Positions 1-6,236 of a stretch of DNA of 17,990 bases are shown here, in pieces; position 1 is the first letter of the stretch; each line of letters starts with the position of its first letter. The stretch comes from an uncultured Oscillospiraceae bacterium. GTDB lineage: Bacteria; Bacillota; Clostridia; Oscillospirales; Acutalibacteraceae. Below the pieces are notes generated by a model, which was given only the letters and a program-made list of their open reading frames with translations, did not search any database and had not been told where the DNA came from. The stretch covers positions 1 to 17,990 of the forward strand of contig CAUFXR010000049.1 in NCBI GenBank assembly GCA_959596515.1. The letters run 5' to 3'. The position numbers and the translations under genes are program-made.

Positions 1-26
1 GTCCGGCTGTCGGAATAGGAGGTAAC

Positions 27-173
27 ATGAAACAGCCGGATAAATTGACCGCATATTATTTTCGTGCGGCACTTAAAACAGATACTTTGTACCTTGAAAA
101 TCAAATGCAAAAACTTCTTTACCACGCAACCCAAAACGGAGTTGCCGCCTTTGCGCTGTATGTGGATGTGTAA
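27..173 (+). pseudogene. 5' fragment of a resolvase-domain gene split by the 9.3-kb insertion
   Basis: The ATG at 27 follows a perfect AGGAGG (17-22). The ORF gives 48 residues, of which the first 46 and the following Asp belong to the original gene; the final Val and stop come from the inserted element. The protein resembles the start of a serine-recombinase catalytic domain: residues 9-15 read A-Y-Y-F-R-A-A, aligning with the usual Y-x-R-x-S motif, followed by a L-E-N-Q motif. The nucleophilic Ser position is Ala15, so the product should lack strand-cleaving activity. Joining this piece at 166 to position 9496 restores frame and a 132-residue protein with the D-N-G-Y-S-G-L-N-F-D-R motif typical of resolvases. 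The loss of the Ser is seen directly; its lack of activity is inferred from the family mechanism. Confidence 0.85.
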
Positions 174-193
174 AACCGCATTTTGATACAATC
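162..193 (+). other. attL of the nested island
   Basis: The target-gene half ends in GTGGA (162-166). The element half then begins, with its arm GTAAAACCGCATTTTGATAC... from 170 to 193. The crossover is placed at GA 165-166 because those bases are shared with attR and lie at the centre of the dyad formed when the two element arms are joined. In-frame translation of the target stops four bases after the junction, at TAA 171-173. Confidence 0.8.
170..193 (+). repeat. Left terminal inverted arm (half attP)
   Basis: This 24-bp arm is the reverse complement of 9467-9490 except at two positions (the CCG versus GCC block). The outer 15 bases pair perfectly. Together the two arms form the dyad of the reconstructed attP. 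Confidence 0.85.
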
Positions 194-228
194 CACCCCA
201 AGAAAAAATGTAAAGAACGCTTGAAATA

Positions 229-268
229 AAGGCTTTCGACAGGTTTAACTGCCTGCCGGAAGCCTTTT
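229..268 (+). terminator. Hairpin terminator at the left end of the island
   Basis: 229-243 pairs with 252-266 over 15 positions (including G-T pairs) with an 8-base loop, followed by TTTTCATTT. It would stop transcription entering the island from the disrupted target gene. The rest of 174-406 holds no convincing gene: only this hairpin, short direct repeats and the XRE terminator. Confidence 0.6.
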
Positions 269-308
269 CATTTCCTGTTCTGAAATTTTGAAACTGTCTT
301 GAAAATCA

Positions 309-340
309 GATTGAACCCTCTCTGCCGATTTGAACCCTCT
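309..340 (+). repeat. Subterminal direct repeats GATTTGAACCCTCT
   Basis: GATTGAACCCTCT (309-321) and GATTTGAACCCTCT (327-340) lie 18 bases apart. A third copy, GATTTGAACCCCTCCC, lies in the same orientation at 9418-9433 near the right end. Each end continues into an A-rich tract ending in AAAAAGG/AAAAAGT. Short direct repeats just inside recombination sites can bind accessory factors; that role is only an inference here. Confidence 0.5.
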
Positions 341-375
341 TACAAGGAAAAATAAAAAGGTTATATAGAACAGAA

Positions 376-408
376 AAAGCACATTGCCATCGAAGGTCAA
401 TGTGCTTT
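376..408 (-). terminator. Terminator of the XRE gene
   Basis: AAAGCACATTG (376-386) and CAATGTGCTTT (398-408) form a perfect 11-bp stem with an 11-base loop. Read on the minus strand it is followed by TTTTTCTGTT. The stem overlaps the stop codon of the XRE gene at 407-409. Confidence 0.75.
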
Positions 409-706
409 AAATCGCATCCATCAGGCTGAGGAGAATTTGTTTCTGTTTCTCTGTTAGGGTACTCCATTTTGCAAAAAGCGTTTGCTGCTCTTCGGTCAAC
501 GTTGTTTCCTCTTCGCTTGCGAAGAATTGTGCCAGCGTGATGCCGAATGCCTGACATACCGCCTCCAAGGTTGGCAGCGTAGGAGCGTTATTCCTGCTGA
601 ACATATTTGTAACGGTGGAATGGGAAAGGTTGGCCTCTTTTGCCAGCCGATAATCCGTCCATCCGCGCTCTGCCATCAGTTCCCTGATTCGTTTCTGCGT
701 ATCCAT
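407..706 (-). CDS. XRE-family helix-turn-helix regulator
   Basis: This is a 99-residue DNA-binding protein with a Cro/C1-type HTH over about residues 5-62: R-I-R-E-L-M-A-E-R-G-W-T, then L-A-K-E-A-N-L-S and the recognition helix around S-T-V-T-N-M-F. The remaining C-terminal part is Glu/Thr-rich (residues about 65-80) with a short helix, perhaps for dimerisation. The ATG at 706 is preceded on the minus strand by GGTAGGTG four bases away. It diverges from the small ORF at 867, with an extended -10 promoter in the gap, as in element-encoded repressor modules that control mobility. Its own terminator overlaps the stop codon. The family is clear; that it represses this island is inferred. Confidence 0.9.
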   Translation of the reverse strand: MDTQKRIRELMAERGWTDYRLAKEANLSHSTVTNMFSRNNAPTLPTLEAVCQAFGITLAQFFASEEETTLTEEQQTLFAKWSTLTEKQKQILLSLMDAI

Positions 707-757
707 AAAACACCTACCATTCTGCTTGTACTGTATCTATTCTAAGCCCCAAAATGG

Positions 758-766
758 TGGTATAAT
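758..766 (+). promoter_or_regulatory. Extended -10 promoter for the 81-aa ORF
   Basis: TGGTATAAT at 758-766 is an extended -10 hexamer (TG-n-TATAAT). No good -35 hexamer lies at the expected distance, which fits an extended -10 promoter. It points toward the ORF at 867, leaving an untranslated leader of about 95 bases, and lies in the spacer shared with the divergent XRE gene. Confidence 0.55.
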
Positions 767-866
767 AGTCACAATCGGTAGCTACTAAATAGCCCAAAAG
801 GGACTTATGCAGTAATAGCTTGGTAGCCATCAGGGAATGATATTCAGGATGTTAGGAGGATAAATT

Positions 867-1112
867 ATGGCAGAGCATATATTTGAGTGGTTGGCTCGTG
901 AACATGGTATTTCAGTAGAGAAAATGAGGGTAATTATTTCTGCTCGAATTGAGAAGGGATGGAATGATCCCAATCCGGAAAAACGAGCGCAGTGGAGAAA
1001 AATTCCTTGCGTTGGAGATTTACCAACACCGGATGAGTGGCTTCGGTATGCGGTTGAAAAATTGCAGAAAAAAGGTCGGGAGGATATTCTGCGGTGGTAT
1101 CCGAACTTATGA
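867..1112 (+). CDS. Small conserved-type protein, possibly Spo0A C-terminal-like
   Basis: An 81-residue protein with an excellent start: AGGAGG at 854-859, seven bases before the ATG. It has no signal peptide or membrane segment. The N-terminal half (H-I-F-E-W-L-A-R-E-H-G-I-S-V-E-K-M-R) looks helical. It then has W-N-D-P-N-P and I-P-C-V-G-D-L-P-T-P-D-E-W. Short proteins of this look are common in clostridial elements and are sometimes labelled as related to the C-terminal domain of Spo0A; I treat that only as a weak resemblance. It lies between the divergent XRE gene and a terminator, so it is a single-gene unit under the extended -10 promoter. It may act with the XRE protein in island control, but nothing in the sequence proves a function. 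Confidence 0.75.
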   Translation: MAEHIFEWLAREHGISVEKMRVIISARIEKGWNDPNPEKRAQWRKIPCVGDLPTPDEWLRYAVEKLQKKGREDILRWYPNL

Positions 1113-1153
1113 GAAGTAGATAACTATATCAAAGTTATATGCAATAAAAATAG

Positions 1154-1203
1154 AAAGAGTAGCATTTGTATGCAAAAAATCGCATTATTTGCTACTCTTT
1201 TAT
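1154..1203 (+). terminator. Terminator after the 81-aa ORF
   Basis: AAAGAGTAGCA (1154-1164) pairs with TGCTACTCTTT (1190-1200), a perfect 11-bp stem with further pairing (TGC/GCA) inside the loop. The run of Ts on the right and As on the left lets it work in both directions, serving the 81-aa ORF and the convergent LysR gene that ends at 1238. Confidence 0.65.
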
Positions 1204-1237
1204 AGTGCATAAAAAACAAATATATAATATCTTGCGC

Positions 1238-2125
1238 TTAACTTAAAAGTTTTACTTCATTTACAAATCTTATCACATCCTCCGGCGGATCAAGTGCATA
1301 CAAAAGCCCATAGGGAGAACTGTAATCCCAATTTACCGGAATCGTCACAAGCGCCGGATGGACGTCTTTCCAACATTCCAGAATTAAAAGAACATTTCCG
1401 GTTTCCGCACAGCGGTTAAAAACAGAAATATCATAAAAGTGCGGTGTGTCCTCGATCTGAATGGCTGGATGATTCCGGGTCAAGTCCTCACGGATGCGGT
1501 CATTCACCTCGGAATCCCCTTGCTTTACCATCATCAGGGTTTCGCCGTACAAATCGGAAATTTCAAGCTGCTTTTTCTGCGCCAGCGGATGCTCTCTGGA
1601 GACCGCGCACATTTTTCGGTATCTTCCCAAGGGCAGCATATTACATTTATCGAGCCAGAGCTTTGAATCACAGACGCCCAGCAGAAAATCAAATTTTTCT
1701 CCAAGCTGTGCAATTTCGGAAAGGATGCCTTCATGGTCGTCCTCGAAAGGAACAAGATGCAGCTTATAATTCGCAAATTCTTTATTGACGCGGTACCACA
1801 AATCCATAAAAGGTTTTGCCGGATTCAGCATGGAGGTTCCGACACAGAAGGTAGTGTCGCGGACATTCATGGCCTGTCTTGCGTTTTCTATGGAACGTCT
1901 GGAATATTCAAAAAGGAATTTAGCATCCCGGTAAATCACATCGCCCGCAGGGGTTAAAAGGATTCCGTGGGGCGTTCTCTCTATCAATTTTAAGTTCAAA
2001 TGCTTTTCCAGAGAATTGATCTGCTTCATCACGGCGGTGGCGGAGATAAACAGCTTTTCCGCCGCTTTAGAAAAGCTGCCGCAGTCTGCAACGCAGACAA
2101 AAACCGTTAGCTGGCTGTTATACAT
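1238..2125 (-). CDS. LysR-family transcriptional regulator
   Basis: The protein has 295 residues from the ATG at 2125, typical for the family. I prefer this start over the GTG at 2134 because AGAGGTGA sits seven bases before it, and LysR proteins usually begin just before the L-x-x-F-x-x-V motif, here L-T-V-F-V-C-V-A. The winged HTH covers about residues 1-60 (G-S-F-S-K-A-A-E-K-L-F-I-S-A-T-A-V-M-K-Q-I-N-S-L-E), followed by a two-lobed effector-binding domain that would sense a small molecule. It is divergent from the redox operon, with a dyad in the shared spacer placed where LysR activators bind. Regulation of that operon is therefore the natural reading; the effector is unknown. Confidence 0.93.
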   Translation of the reverse strand: MYNSQLTVFVCVADCGSFSKAAEKLFISATAVMKQINSLEKHLNLKLIERTPHGILLTPAGDVIYRDAKFLFEYSRRSIENARQAMNVRDTTFCVGTSMLNPAKPFMDLWYRVNKEFANYKLHLVPFEDDHEGILSEIAQLGEKFDFLLGVCDSKLWLDKCNMLPLGRYRKMCAVSREHPLAQKKQLEISDLYGETLMMVKQGDSEVNDRIREDLTRNHPAIQIEDTPHFYDISVFNRCAETGNVLLILECWKDVHPALVTIPVNWDYSSPYGLLYALDPPEDVIRFVNEVKLLS

Positions 2126-2146
2126 ACGAGTCACCTCTCAAAAGAC

Positions 2147-2159
2147 CTTAAACTTTAAG
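2147..2159 (+). promoter_or_regulatory. Candidate LysR operator dyad
   Basis: CTTAAACTTTAAG is a perfect 5-bp dyad around ACT. Its centre is about 68 bases upstream of the start point predicted from the TATAAT at 2209, close to the usual LysR activation site near -65. It lies just upstream of the divergent LysR gene, so it could also mediate autoregulation. Confidence 0.55.
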
Positions 2160-2185
2160 TTGAAGCTATGATAACATACCGGAGA

Positions 2186-2214
2186 TTCTCAGTCAAGGAA
2201 AAAGGGCTTATAAT
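2186..2214 (+). promoter_or_regulatory. Promoter of the redox operon
   Basis: A perfect -10 TATAAT (2209-2214) lies 17 bases after a poor -35 TTCTCA (2186-2191). A weak -35 with a good -10 is expected for an activator-dependent promoter and fits the LysR dyad upstream. Its position inside any longer version of the flavodoxin ORF supports starting that gene at 2246. Confidence 0.6.
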
Positions 2215-2245
2215 AGAGGCAGAACAAAAGAAAGGAGCAGGTGAG

Positions 2246-2761
2246 ATGGCAGAGATCATTGTGTACTTCTCCCGCAAGGATGAAAATTATGTGAGTGGTA
2301 CGATCAGAAAGCTGGACATAGGCAATACGGAAGTCGCGGCGGGGATTCTTCAAAAGCTGACCGGTGCGGAACTGTTTAAGATGGAACCGATGCAGGAATA
2401 TTCCAAGGACTATAATGAGTGTATCGCCCAGGCGCAGGCCGATCAGCGGCGAGACGCAAGACCGGAACTGAAAACCTACCCGGAAAACCTGACACGGTAC
2501 GATACGATATATCTGGGTTATCCCAATTATTGGGGAACGATGCCGATGGCGGTGTTTACCTTCCTGGAACATTTTGATTTTACAGGAAAGAAGATTTTCC
2601 CATTCTGTACCCATGAGGGCAGCGGGATGGGACACAGCGAATCCGATATTAAAAAACTTTGTCCCGGAGCACAGATTGGAAAAGGTCTTGCCTTGAGAGG
2701 CGCGAGCGTGAATTACGCAGAACCGGAAATCAAAGAATGGCTGGAAGAAATAAAAAAATAA
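2246..2761 (+). CDS. Flavodoxin-family protein
   Basis: A 171-residue FMN-binding redox protein (Flavodoxin_4-like). The start at 2246 has AAAGGAG upstream; a longer frame reaching back to 2168 would include the promoter. The first strand reads E-I-I-V-Y-F-S-R, followed by an unusually extended phosphate-loop region before G-N-T-E-V-A-A. The aromatic FMN loop is visible as G-Y-P-N-Y-W-G-T-M-P, and a second loop as C-T-H-E-G-S-G-M-G. There is no signal peptide, so it is cytoplasmic. As first gene of the operon it could pass electrons to, or itself reduce, quinone-like substrates; the family allows either. The next gene starts 16 bases downstream. Confidence 0.88.
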   Translation: MAEIIVYFSRKDENYVSGTIRKLDIGNTEVAAGILQKLTGAELFKMEPMQEYSKDYNECIAQAQADQRRDARPELKTYPENLTRYDTIYLGYPNYWGTMPMAVFTFLEHFDFTGKKIFPFCTHEGSGMGHSESDIKKLCPGAQIGKGLALRGASVNYAEPEIKEWLEEIKK

Positions 2762-2777
2762 CTGGAGGATGTAAAAA

Positions 2778-3644
2778 ATGATTTTTAATGAAATGTATAC
2801 CTTATCGAATGAAGTGAAAATCCCGAAACTGGGACTTGGAACCTGGTTCATACCCGATGATAAAGCGGCGCAGGCGGTATGTGACGCAGCGAAGCTGGGC
2901 TATCGGCATTTTGATACAGCGCAGGCTTATGAGAATGAACGCGGTGTAGGCGAAGGAATCCGTACCTGTGGGATTGCAAGGGAGAAACTGTTTGTGACGA
3001 CAAAGCTGGCGGCGGAAGTAAAGACCTATCAGGAAGCCGTTTCTGCTATTGACGGTTCCCTCAAAACAATGGGACTCGACTATATTGATATGATGCTGAT
3101 TCACAGTCCTCAGCCGTGGACTCAGTTCCGGGAAGAAAATCGATATGAGGAAGGAAACCGGGAGGCATGGCGCGCACTGGAAGAAGCATATAAGGTTGGA
3201 AAGCTGCGGGCAATAGGTGTTTCTAATTTTGAGAAGCAGGATATTGACAGCTTGCTGGCAGGATGCAGCATTGCTCCGATGGTAAATCAGATGTTGGCTC
3301 ATGTGAGCAACACACCTTTTGAACTGATTCAGTATTCAGAAAGTAAAGGGATGCTGGTAGAGGCATACTCTCCTGTGGCCCACGGAGAAATGCTGAAAAA
3401 CGGAGCGGTTCAGGAGATTGCCGCAAAATACGGCGTTTCCATCCCACAGCTCTGCATCCGGTATATCCTTCAGCTTGGTCTGCTCCCCCTTCCGAAAACT
3501 GCAAACCCGGAACATATGCGCAGCAACGCAGAGGTAGATTTTGCGATTTCCGATGCTGACATGGAAATCCTGAAAACGATGGAACAGATCAAAGACTATG
3601 GTGAATACAGCGGATTTCCTGTTTTCGGAGGAAAGATGGAATAA
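2778..3644 (+). CDS. Aldo/keto reductase
   Basis: A 288-residue NAD(P)H-dependent carbonyl reductase of normal family length, folding as a TIM barrel. All four catalytic residues are visible: Asp46 and Tyr51 in F-D-T-A-Q-A-Y-E-N-E, Lys76 in T-T-K-L, and His109 in L-I-H-S-P. The signature G-V-S-N-F follows, as does the late P-L-P-K-T motif (usually I-P-K) near the cofactor phosphate site. Members reduce aldehydes and ketones to alcohols; the substrate cannot be told from sequence. GGAGG (2764-2768) precedes the ATG by nine bases. The gene is second in the LysR-linked operon, with 11 bases to the next start. Confidence 0.94.
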   Translation: MIFNEMYTLSNEVKIPKLGLGTWFIPDDKAAQAVCDAAKLGYRHFDTAQAYENERGVGEGIRTCGIAREKLFVTTKLAAEVKTYQEAVSAIDGSLKTMGLDYIDMMLIHSPQPWTQFREENRYEEGNREAWRALEEAYKVGKLRAIGVSNFEKQDIDSLLAGCSIAPMVNQMLAHVSNTPFELIQYSESKGMLVEAYSPVAHGEMLKNGAVQEIAAKYGVSIPQLCIRYILQLGLLPLPKTANPEHMRSNAEVDFAISDADMEILKTMEQIKDYGEYSGFPVFGGKME

Positions 3645-3655
3645 GGGGGAAAGGA

Positions 3656-4411
3656 ATGGCAATTACAGAATTTGCAAAAAAGTATCATAACAAAATGTTC
3701 CCGGATCGGCAGTCTTCTTTGCGGGAGACTGACCCGGAATTTGTGGAGAGATTTGACAATTTTGCCTTTGATGAAGTAGTGCGTCAGGATGATCTGGATG
3801 ATAAGACACGCTTTATGGCAATCCTGGCAACGCTCATTGGATGCCAGGGAAGCGATGAATTTCGGGTTATGCTTCCGGCGGCATTGAATTTTGATGTTAA
3901 GCCGGAAGAAGTCAAGGAAATTGTCTATCAGGCGGTGGCTTATCTTGGGATTGGCAGAGCATTTCCTTTTTTGATGATTACCAATGAAGTGTTTCAGGAA
4001 TTGGGAATTGCGCTGCCGCTTCCCCCACAGGCAACTACGACAATGGATAACCGCAGAGAGGCAGGAACACAGGCGCAGGTAGATATTTTTGGCGAGAATA
4101 TGCGGGATTTCTGGAAATCGGGACCGGAAGAAAGCAGACATATCAACCGCTGGCTGGCGGATAACTGTTTTGGAGATTACTATACCCGGAAAGGGCTTGA
4201 TTACAAGCAAAGAGAAATGATTACCTTTTGCTTTCTGGTAGCACAAGGCGGATGTGAGCCGCAGCTTACAAGCCATGCGGCGGCTAATATAAAAATCGGA
4301 AATGACAAATCCTATTTGATTAAAATTATTTCCCAATGCCTGCCGTATATCGGTTATCCCAGAAGTTTGAATGCTTTGCAATGTGTGAACAATGCGGCAG
4401 AAAGTAAGTAA
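3656..4411 (+). CDS. Carboxymuconolactone-decarboxylase-like protein (two CMD domains)
   Basis: A 251-residue protein with two helical CMD/AhpD-like repeats, about residues 30-115 and 145-240. The first has R-F-M-A-I-L-A-T-L-I-G-C-Q-G, the second R-E-M-I-T-F-C-F-L-V-A-Q-G-G-C-E-P-Q-L-T-S-H. The first repeat lacks the paired C-x-x-C of AhpD peroxidases, and the second has a single Cys followed by a His, so thiol peroxidase activity seems unlikely and a lyase, isomerase or structural role is possible. Such proteins often accompany flavodoxins, aldo/keto reductases and short-chain dehydrogenases in clostridial operons. It starts 11 bases after the reductase with an AAGGGGGAAAGGA site. Confidence 0.88.
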   Translation: MAITEFAKKYHNKMFPDRQSSLRETDPEFVERFDNFAFDEVVRQDDLDDKTRFMAILATLIGCQGSDEFRVMLPAALNFDVKPEEVKEIVYQAVAYLGIGRAFPFLMITNEVFQELGIALPLPPQATTTMDNRREAGTQAQVDIFGENMRDFWKSGPEESRHINRWLADNCFGDYYTRKGLDYKQREMITFCFLVAQGGCEPQLTSHAAANIKIGNDKSYLIKIISQCLPYIGYPRSLNALQCVNNAAESK

Positions 4412-4430
4412 TAGCAGGAGGTGCAGCACA

Positions 4431-5261
4431 ATGAAAGATGTCATGATCTTAACCGGAGCCGGACAGATTGGTATGGCGATTGCCAGAAGAATGGGCTACG
4501 GGATGAAAATTGTGGTCGGCGATAAGAAACTGGAAAACACAGAGGCGATTTCCAAAACCATGAACGATGCGGGATTTGATACAGTCCCGGTAGAAATGGA
4601 TTTATCTTCCCGTGAATCCATTCTGAACCTGATTGAAGAAGCAAAAAAATATGGGGAAATCTCCATGCTGGTCAATGCGGCAGGCGTTTCTCCCAGCCAG
4701 GCGCCGATTGAAGCGATTCTGAAAGTGGATCTGTACGGTACAGCGGTACTGCTTGAAGAAGTCGGAAAAGTCATTAAAAAAGGCGGCGTAGGCGTGACGA
4801 TTTCCAGCCAGTCCGGGTGGCGTATGCCTGCTCTGACAGCCGAGGAAGATGAACTTCTGGCTACTACGCCAACGGAAGAATTGCTGAATCTTCCCCTGTT
4901 GCAGCCAGAAAACATCCGGGACACTCTGCACGCTTATCAGATGGCGAAACGCTGCAATGAAAAGCGGGTGATGGCGGAAGCTGTCAAGTGGGGCAAGCGG
5001 GGCGCCCGTATCAATGATATTGCCCCCGGAATTATTGTGACACCGCTGGCAGTGGACGAATTTAACGGCCCACGCGGAGACTTCTATAAAAATATGTTTG
5101 CAAACTGCCCGGCGGGACGTCCGGGAACCGCAGATGAAGTGGCAAATGTGGCGGAGCTGTTAATGAGCGACAAAGGAGCCTTCATCACCGGTTCCACGTT
5201 CCTGATTGACGGCGGGGCAACGTCCAGTTATTTTTACGGTCCGTTAAAGCCGCAGGCTTAA
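4431..5261 (+). CDS. Short-chain dehydrogenase/reductase, predicted NAD-preferring
   Basis: 276 residues from the ATG at 4431, chosen for AGGAGG ten bases upstream; an earlier in-frame ATG at 4392 overlaps the previous gene. The Rossmann motif is T-G-A-G-Q-I-G (residues 8-14), Asp31 ends the second strand (favouring NAD over NADP), and N-A-A-G is at 82-85. The catalytic Ser is in I-S-S-Q-S (124-128), with Tyr169 and Lys173 in Y-Q-M-A-K. Ser to Tyr spans about 43 residues rather than the usual 13 or so, so an insertion of about 30 residues probably shapes the substrate pocket. The C-terminal I-D-G-G is standard. Hydroxysteroid or other alcohol substrates are possible, not shown. Confidence 0.92.
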   Translation: MKDVMILTGAGQIGMAIARRMGYGMKIVVGDKKLENTEAISKTMNDAGFDTVPVEMDLSSRESILNLIEEAKKYGEISMLVNAAGVSPSQAPIEAILKVDLYGTAVLLEEVGKVIKKGGVGVTISSQSGWRMPALTAEEDELLATTPTEELLNLPLLQPENIRDTLHAYQMAKRCNEKRVMAEAVKWGKRGARINDIAPGIIVTPLAVDEFNGPRGDFYKNMFANCPAGRPGTADEVANVAELLMSDKGAFITGSTFLIDGGATSSYFYGPLKPQA

Positions 5262-5290
5262 ATACATATAGAATGAAAGGAAACAAGAAG

Positions 5291-6007
5291 ATGAATAGAC
5301 CTTATATTTTTTGTCATATGATGACTTCCCTGGATGGGAAGATCATGGGAAAATACATGGAGACGCCGGAAGGCAGCGCCGCCGGGGATGTGTTTTACAA
5401 TATTTCCTTCGGCAAGAATCCGTATTATAAGCATCAGGGCTGGCTGTCCGGGCGCGTGACAACGGATGACAATTTCACTTTTTATGAAAAGCCGGAGCTG
5501 GACGAAAATGCGCCGACTGTGCCGGAAGGGGATTTTGTAGCAAAGAAAACAGATATGTACTATGTTTCCGTTGATCCGTCCGGAAAATTGGGATGGAAAC
5601 ACGCCGACCTGACCTACGTTGACACCACAGCCCATGTGCTGGAGGTGCTGACCGGGAAGGCAAGCAACGCATACAAAGCGTTTCTGCGGAAACTGGGAAT
5701 TTCCTATATCATCGCGGGAGAGGATAGTCTGGATTACGGGCTGGCAATGGAAAAGCTGAAGGAACTGTTTGGCATTGAAACGCTGATGCTTGGCGGTGGC
5801 GGCGTTCTGAACTGGTCTTTTATCCAGGCTGGAATGTGCGATGAAGTGAGCGTTGTCATTGCCGCATCCGCAGACGGTTCTACAGATACTCCGGCGCTGT
5901 TTTCAGCGAAGGGCGGGTTTGCCCCGGAAATGCCGGTCAGCTTTGCGCTGCAGAGCGCGGAGGTCAAGGAAGGCGGAAGCGTCTGGCTGCGTTATCTGGT
6001 GAAATGA
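5291..6007 (+). CDS. RibD C-terminal/dihydrofolate-reductase-fold reductase
   Basis: 238 residues from the ATG at 5291. The in-frame ATG at 5273 has no ribosome-binding site, whereas AAAGG lies ten bases before 5291. The N-terminus has M-T-S-L-D-G-K-I, and later motifs include L-G-W-K-H-A-D, I-I-A-G-E-D-S-L-D-Y and the glycine loop M-L-G-G-G-G-V-L-N-W-S-F, followed by D-E-V-S-V-V-I. These mark the NADPH-binding fold shared by RibD reductases and DHFR. There is no deaminase domain and no other riboflavin gene nearby, so it is a stand-alone reductase rather than a vitamin B2 gene. It is the last intact gene of the redox operon, 29 bases after the SDR. Confidence 0.9.
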   Translation: MNRPYIFCHMMTSLDGKIMGKYMETPEGSAAGDVFYNISFGKNPYYKHQGWLSGRVTTDDNFTFYEKPELDENAPTVPEGDFVAKKTDMYYVSVDPSGKLGWKHADLTYVDTTAHVLEVLTGKASNAYKAFLRKLGISYIIAGEDSLDYGLAMEKLKELFGIETLMLGGGGVLNWSFIQAGMCDEVSVVIAASADGSTDTPALFSAKGGFAPEMPVSFALQSAEVKEGGSVWLRYLVK

Positions 6008-6021
6008 AAGGAGTAAAAATC

Positions 6022-6196
6022 ATGGAAAAAATGACAAGTGTATTCCCTATACTACATTTCCATCTCCATTGCAAAATCCATGTTCCAAAAAGGCGTGATC
6101 GATGAGGAAGTGCTGGCCATAATTGATACAAATCTGCTGGAAAAATACCGCCCAATTTCTGCTACATTATTGTCCGGAAGGCCGTTGACTTTATAG
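6022..6196 (+). pseudogene. Frameshifted small recombinase-accessory gene (SHOCT-like)
   Basis: The ATG at 6022 has AAAGGAG upstream and codes for M-E-K-M-T-S-V-F-P before running out of sense. In the next frame, from about 6045, the sequence reads Y-Y-I-S-I-S-I-A-K-S-M-F-Q-K-G-V-I-D-E-E and ends at TAG 6194-6196. Together this matches the short SHOCT-like proteins often found immediately upstream of paired serine recombinases in clostridial elements. A one-base insertion (or two-base loss) near 6040-6050 has broken it. It lies 14 bases after the redox operon and about 40 before the first recombinase. The frameshift is seen directly; the family name rests on remembered similarity. Confidence 0.6.
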
Positions 6197-6236
6197 GCTT
6201 TCAGAGTGATGTATAGTGGCGGAAGGAAGTGATTAT

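Noticed and set aside
309..340. Possible tRNA T-arm (GGTTCAAATC on the minus strand)
   Set aside because: The flanking five-base stems do not pair and no acceptor or anticodon arm is present; the sequence is better described as a short repeat.
2168..2245. Longer N-terminus for the flavodoxin
   Set aside because: It includes the TATAAT promoter and lacks a ribosome-binding site; homology-like sequence starts at 2246.
2189..2851. Minus-strand ORF opposite the flavodoxin gene
   Set aside because: Antisense to a gene with FMN-loop motifs; it would also cross the operon promoter.
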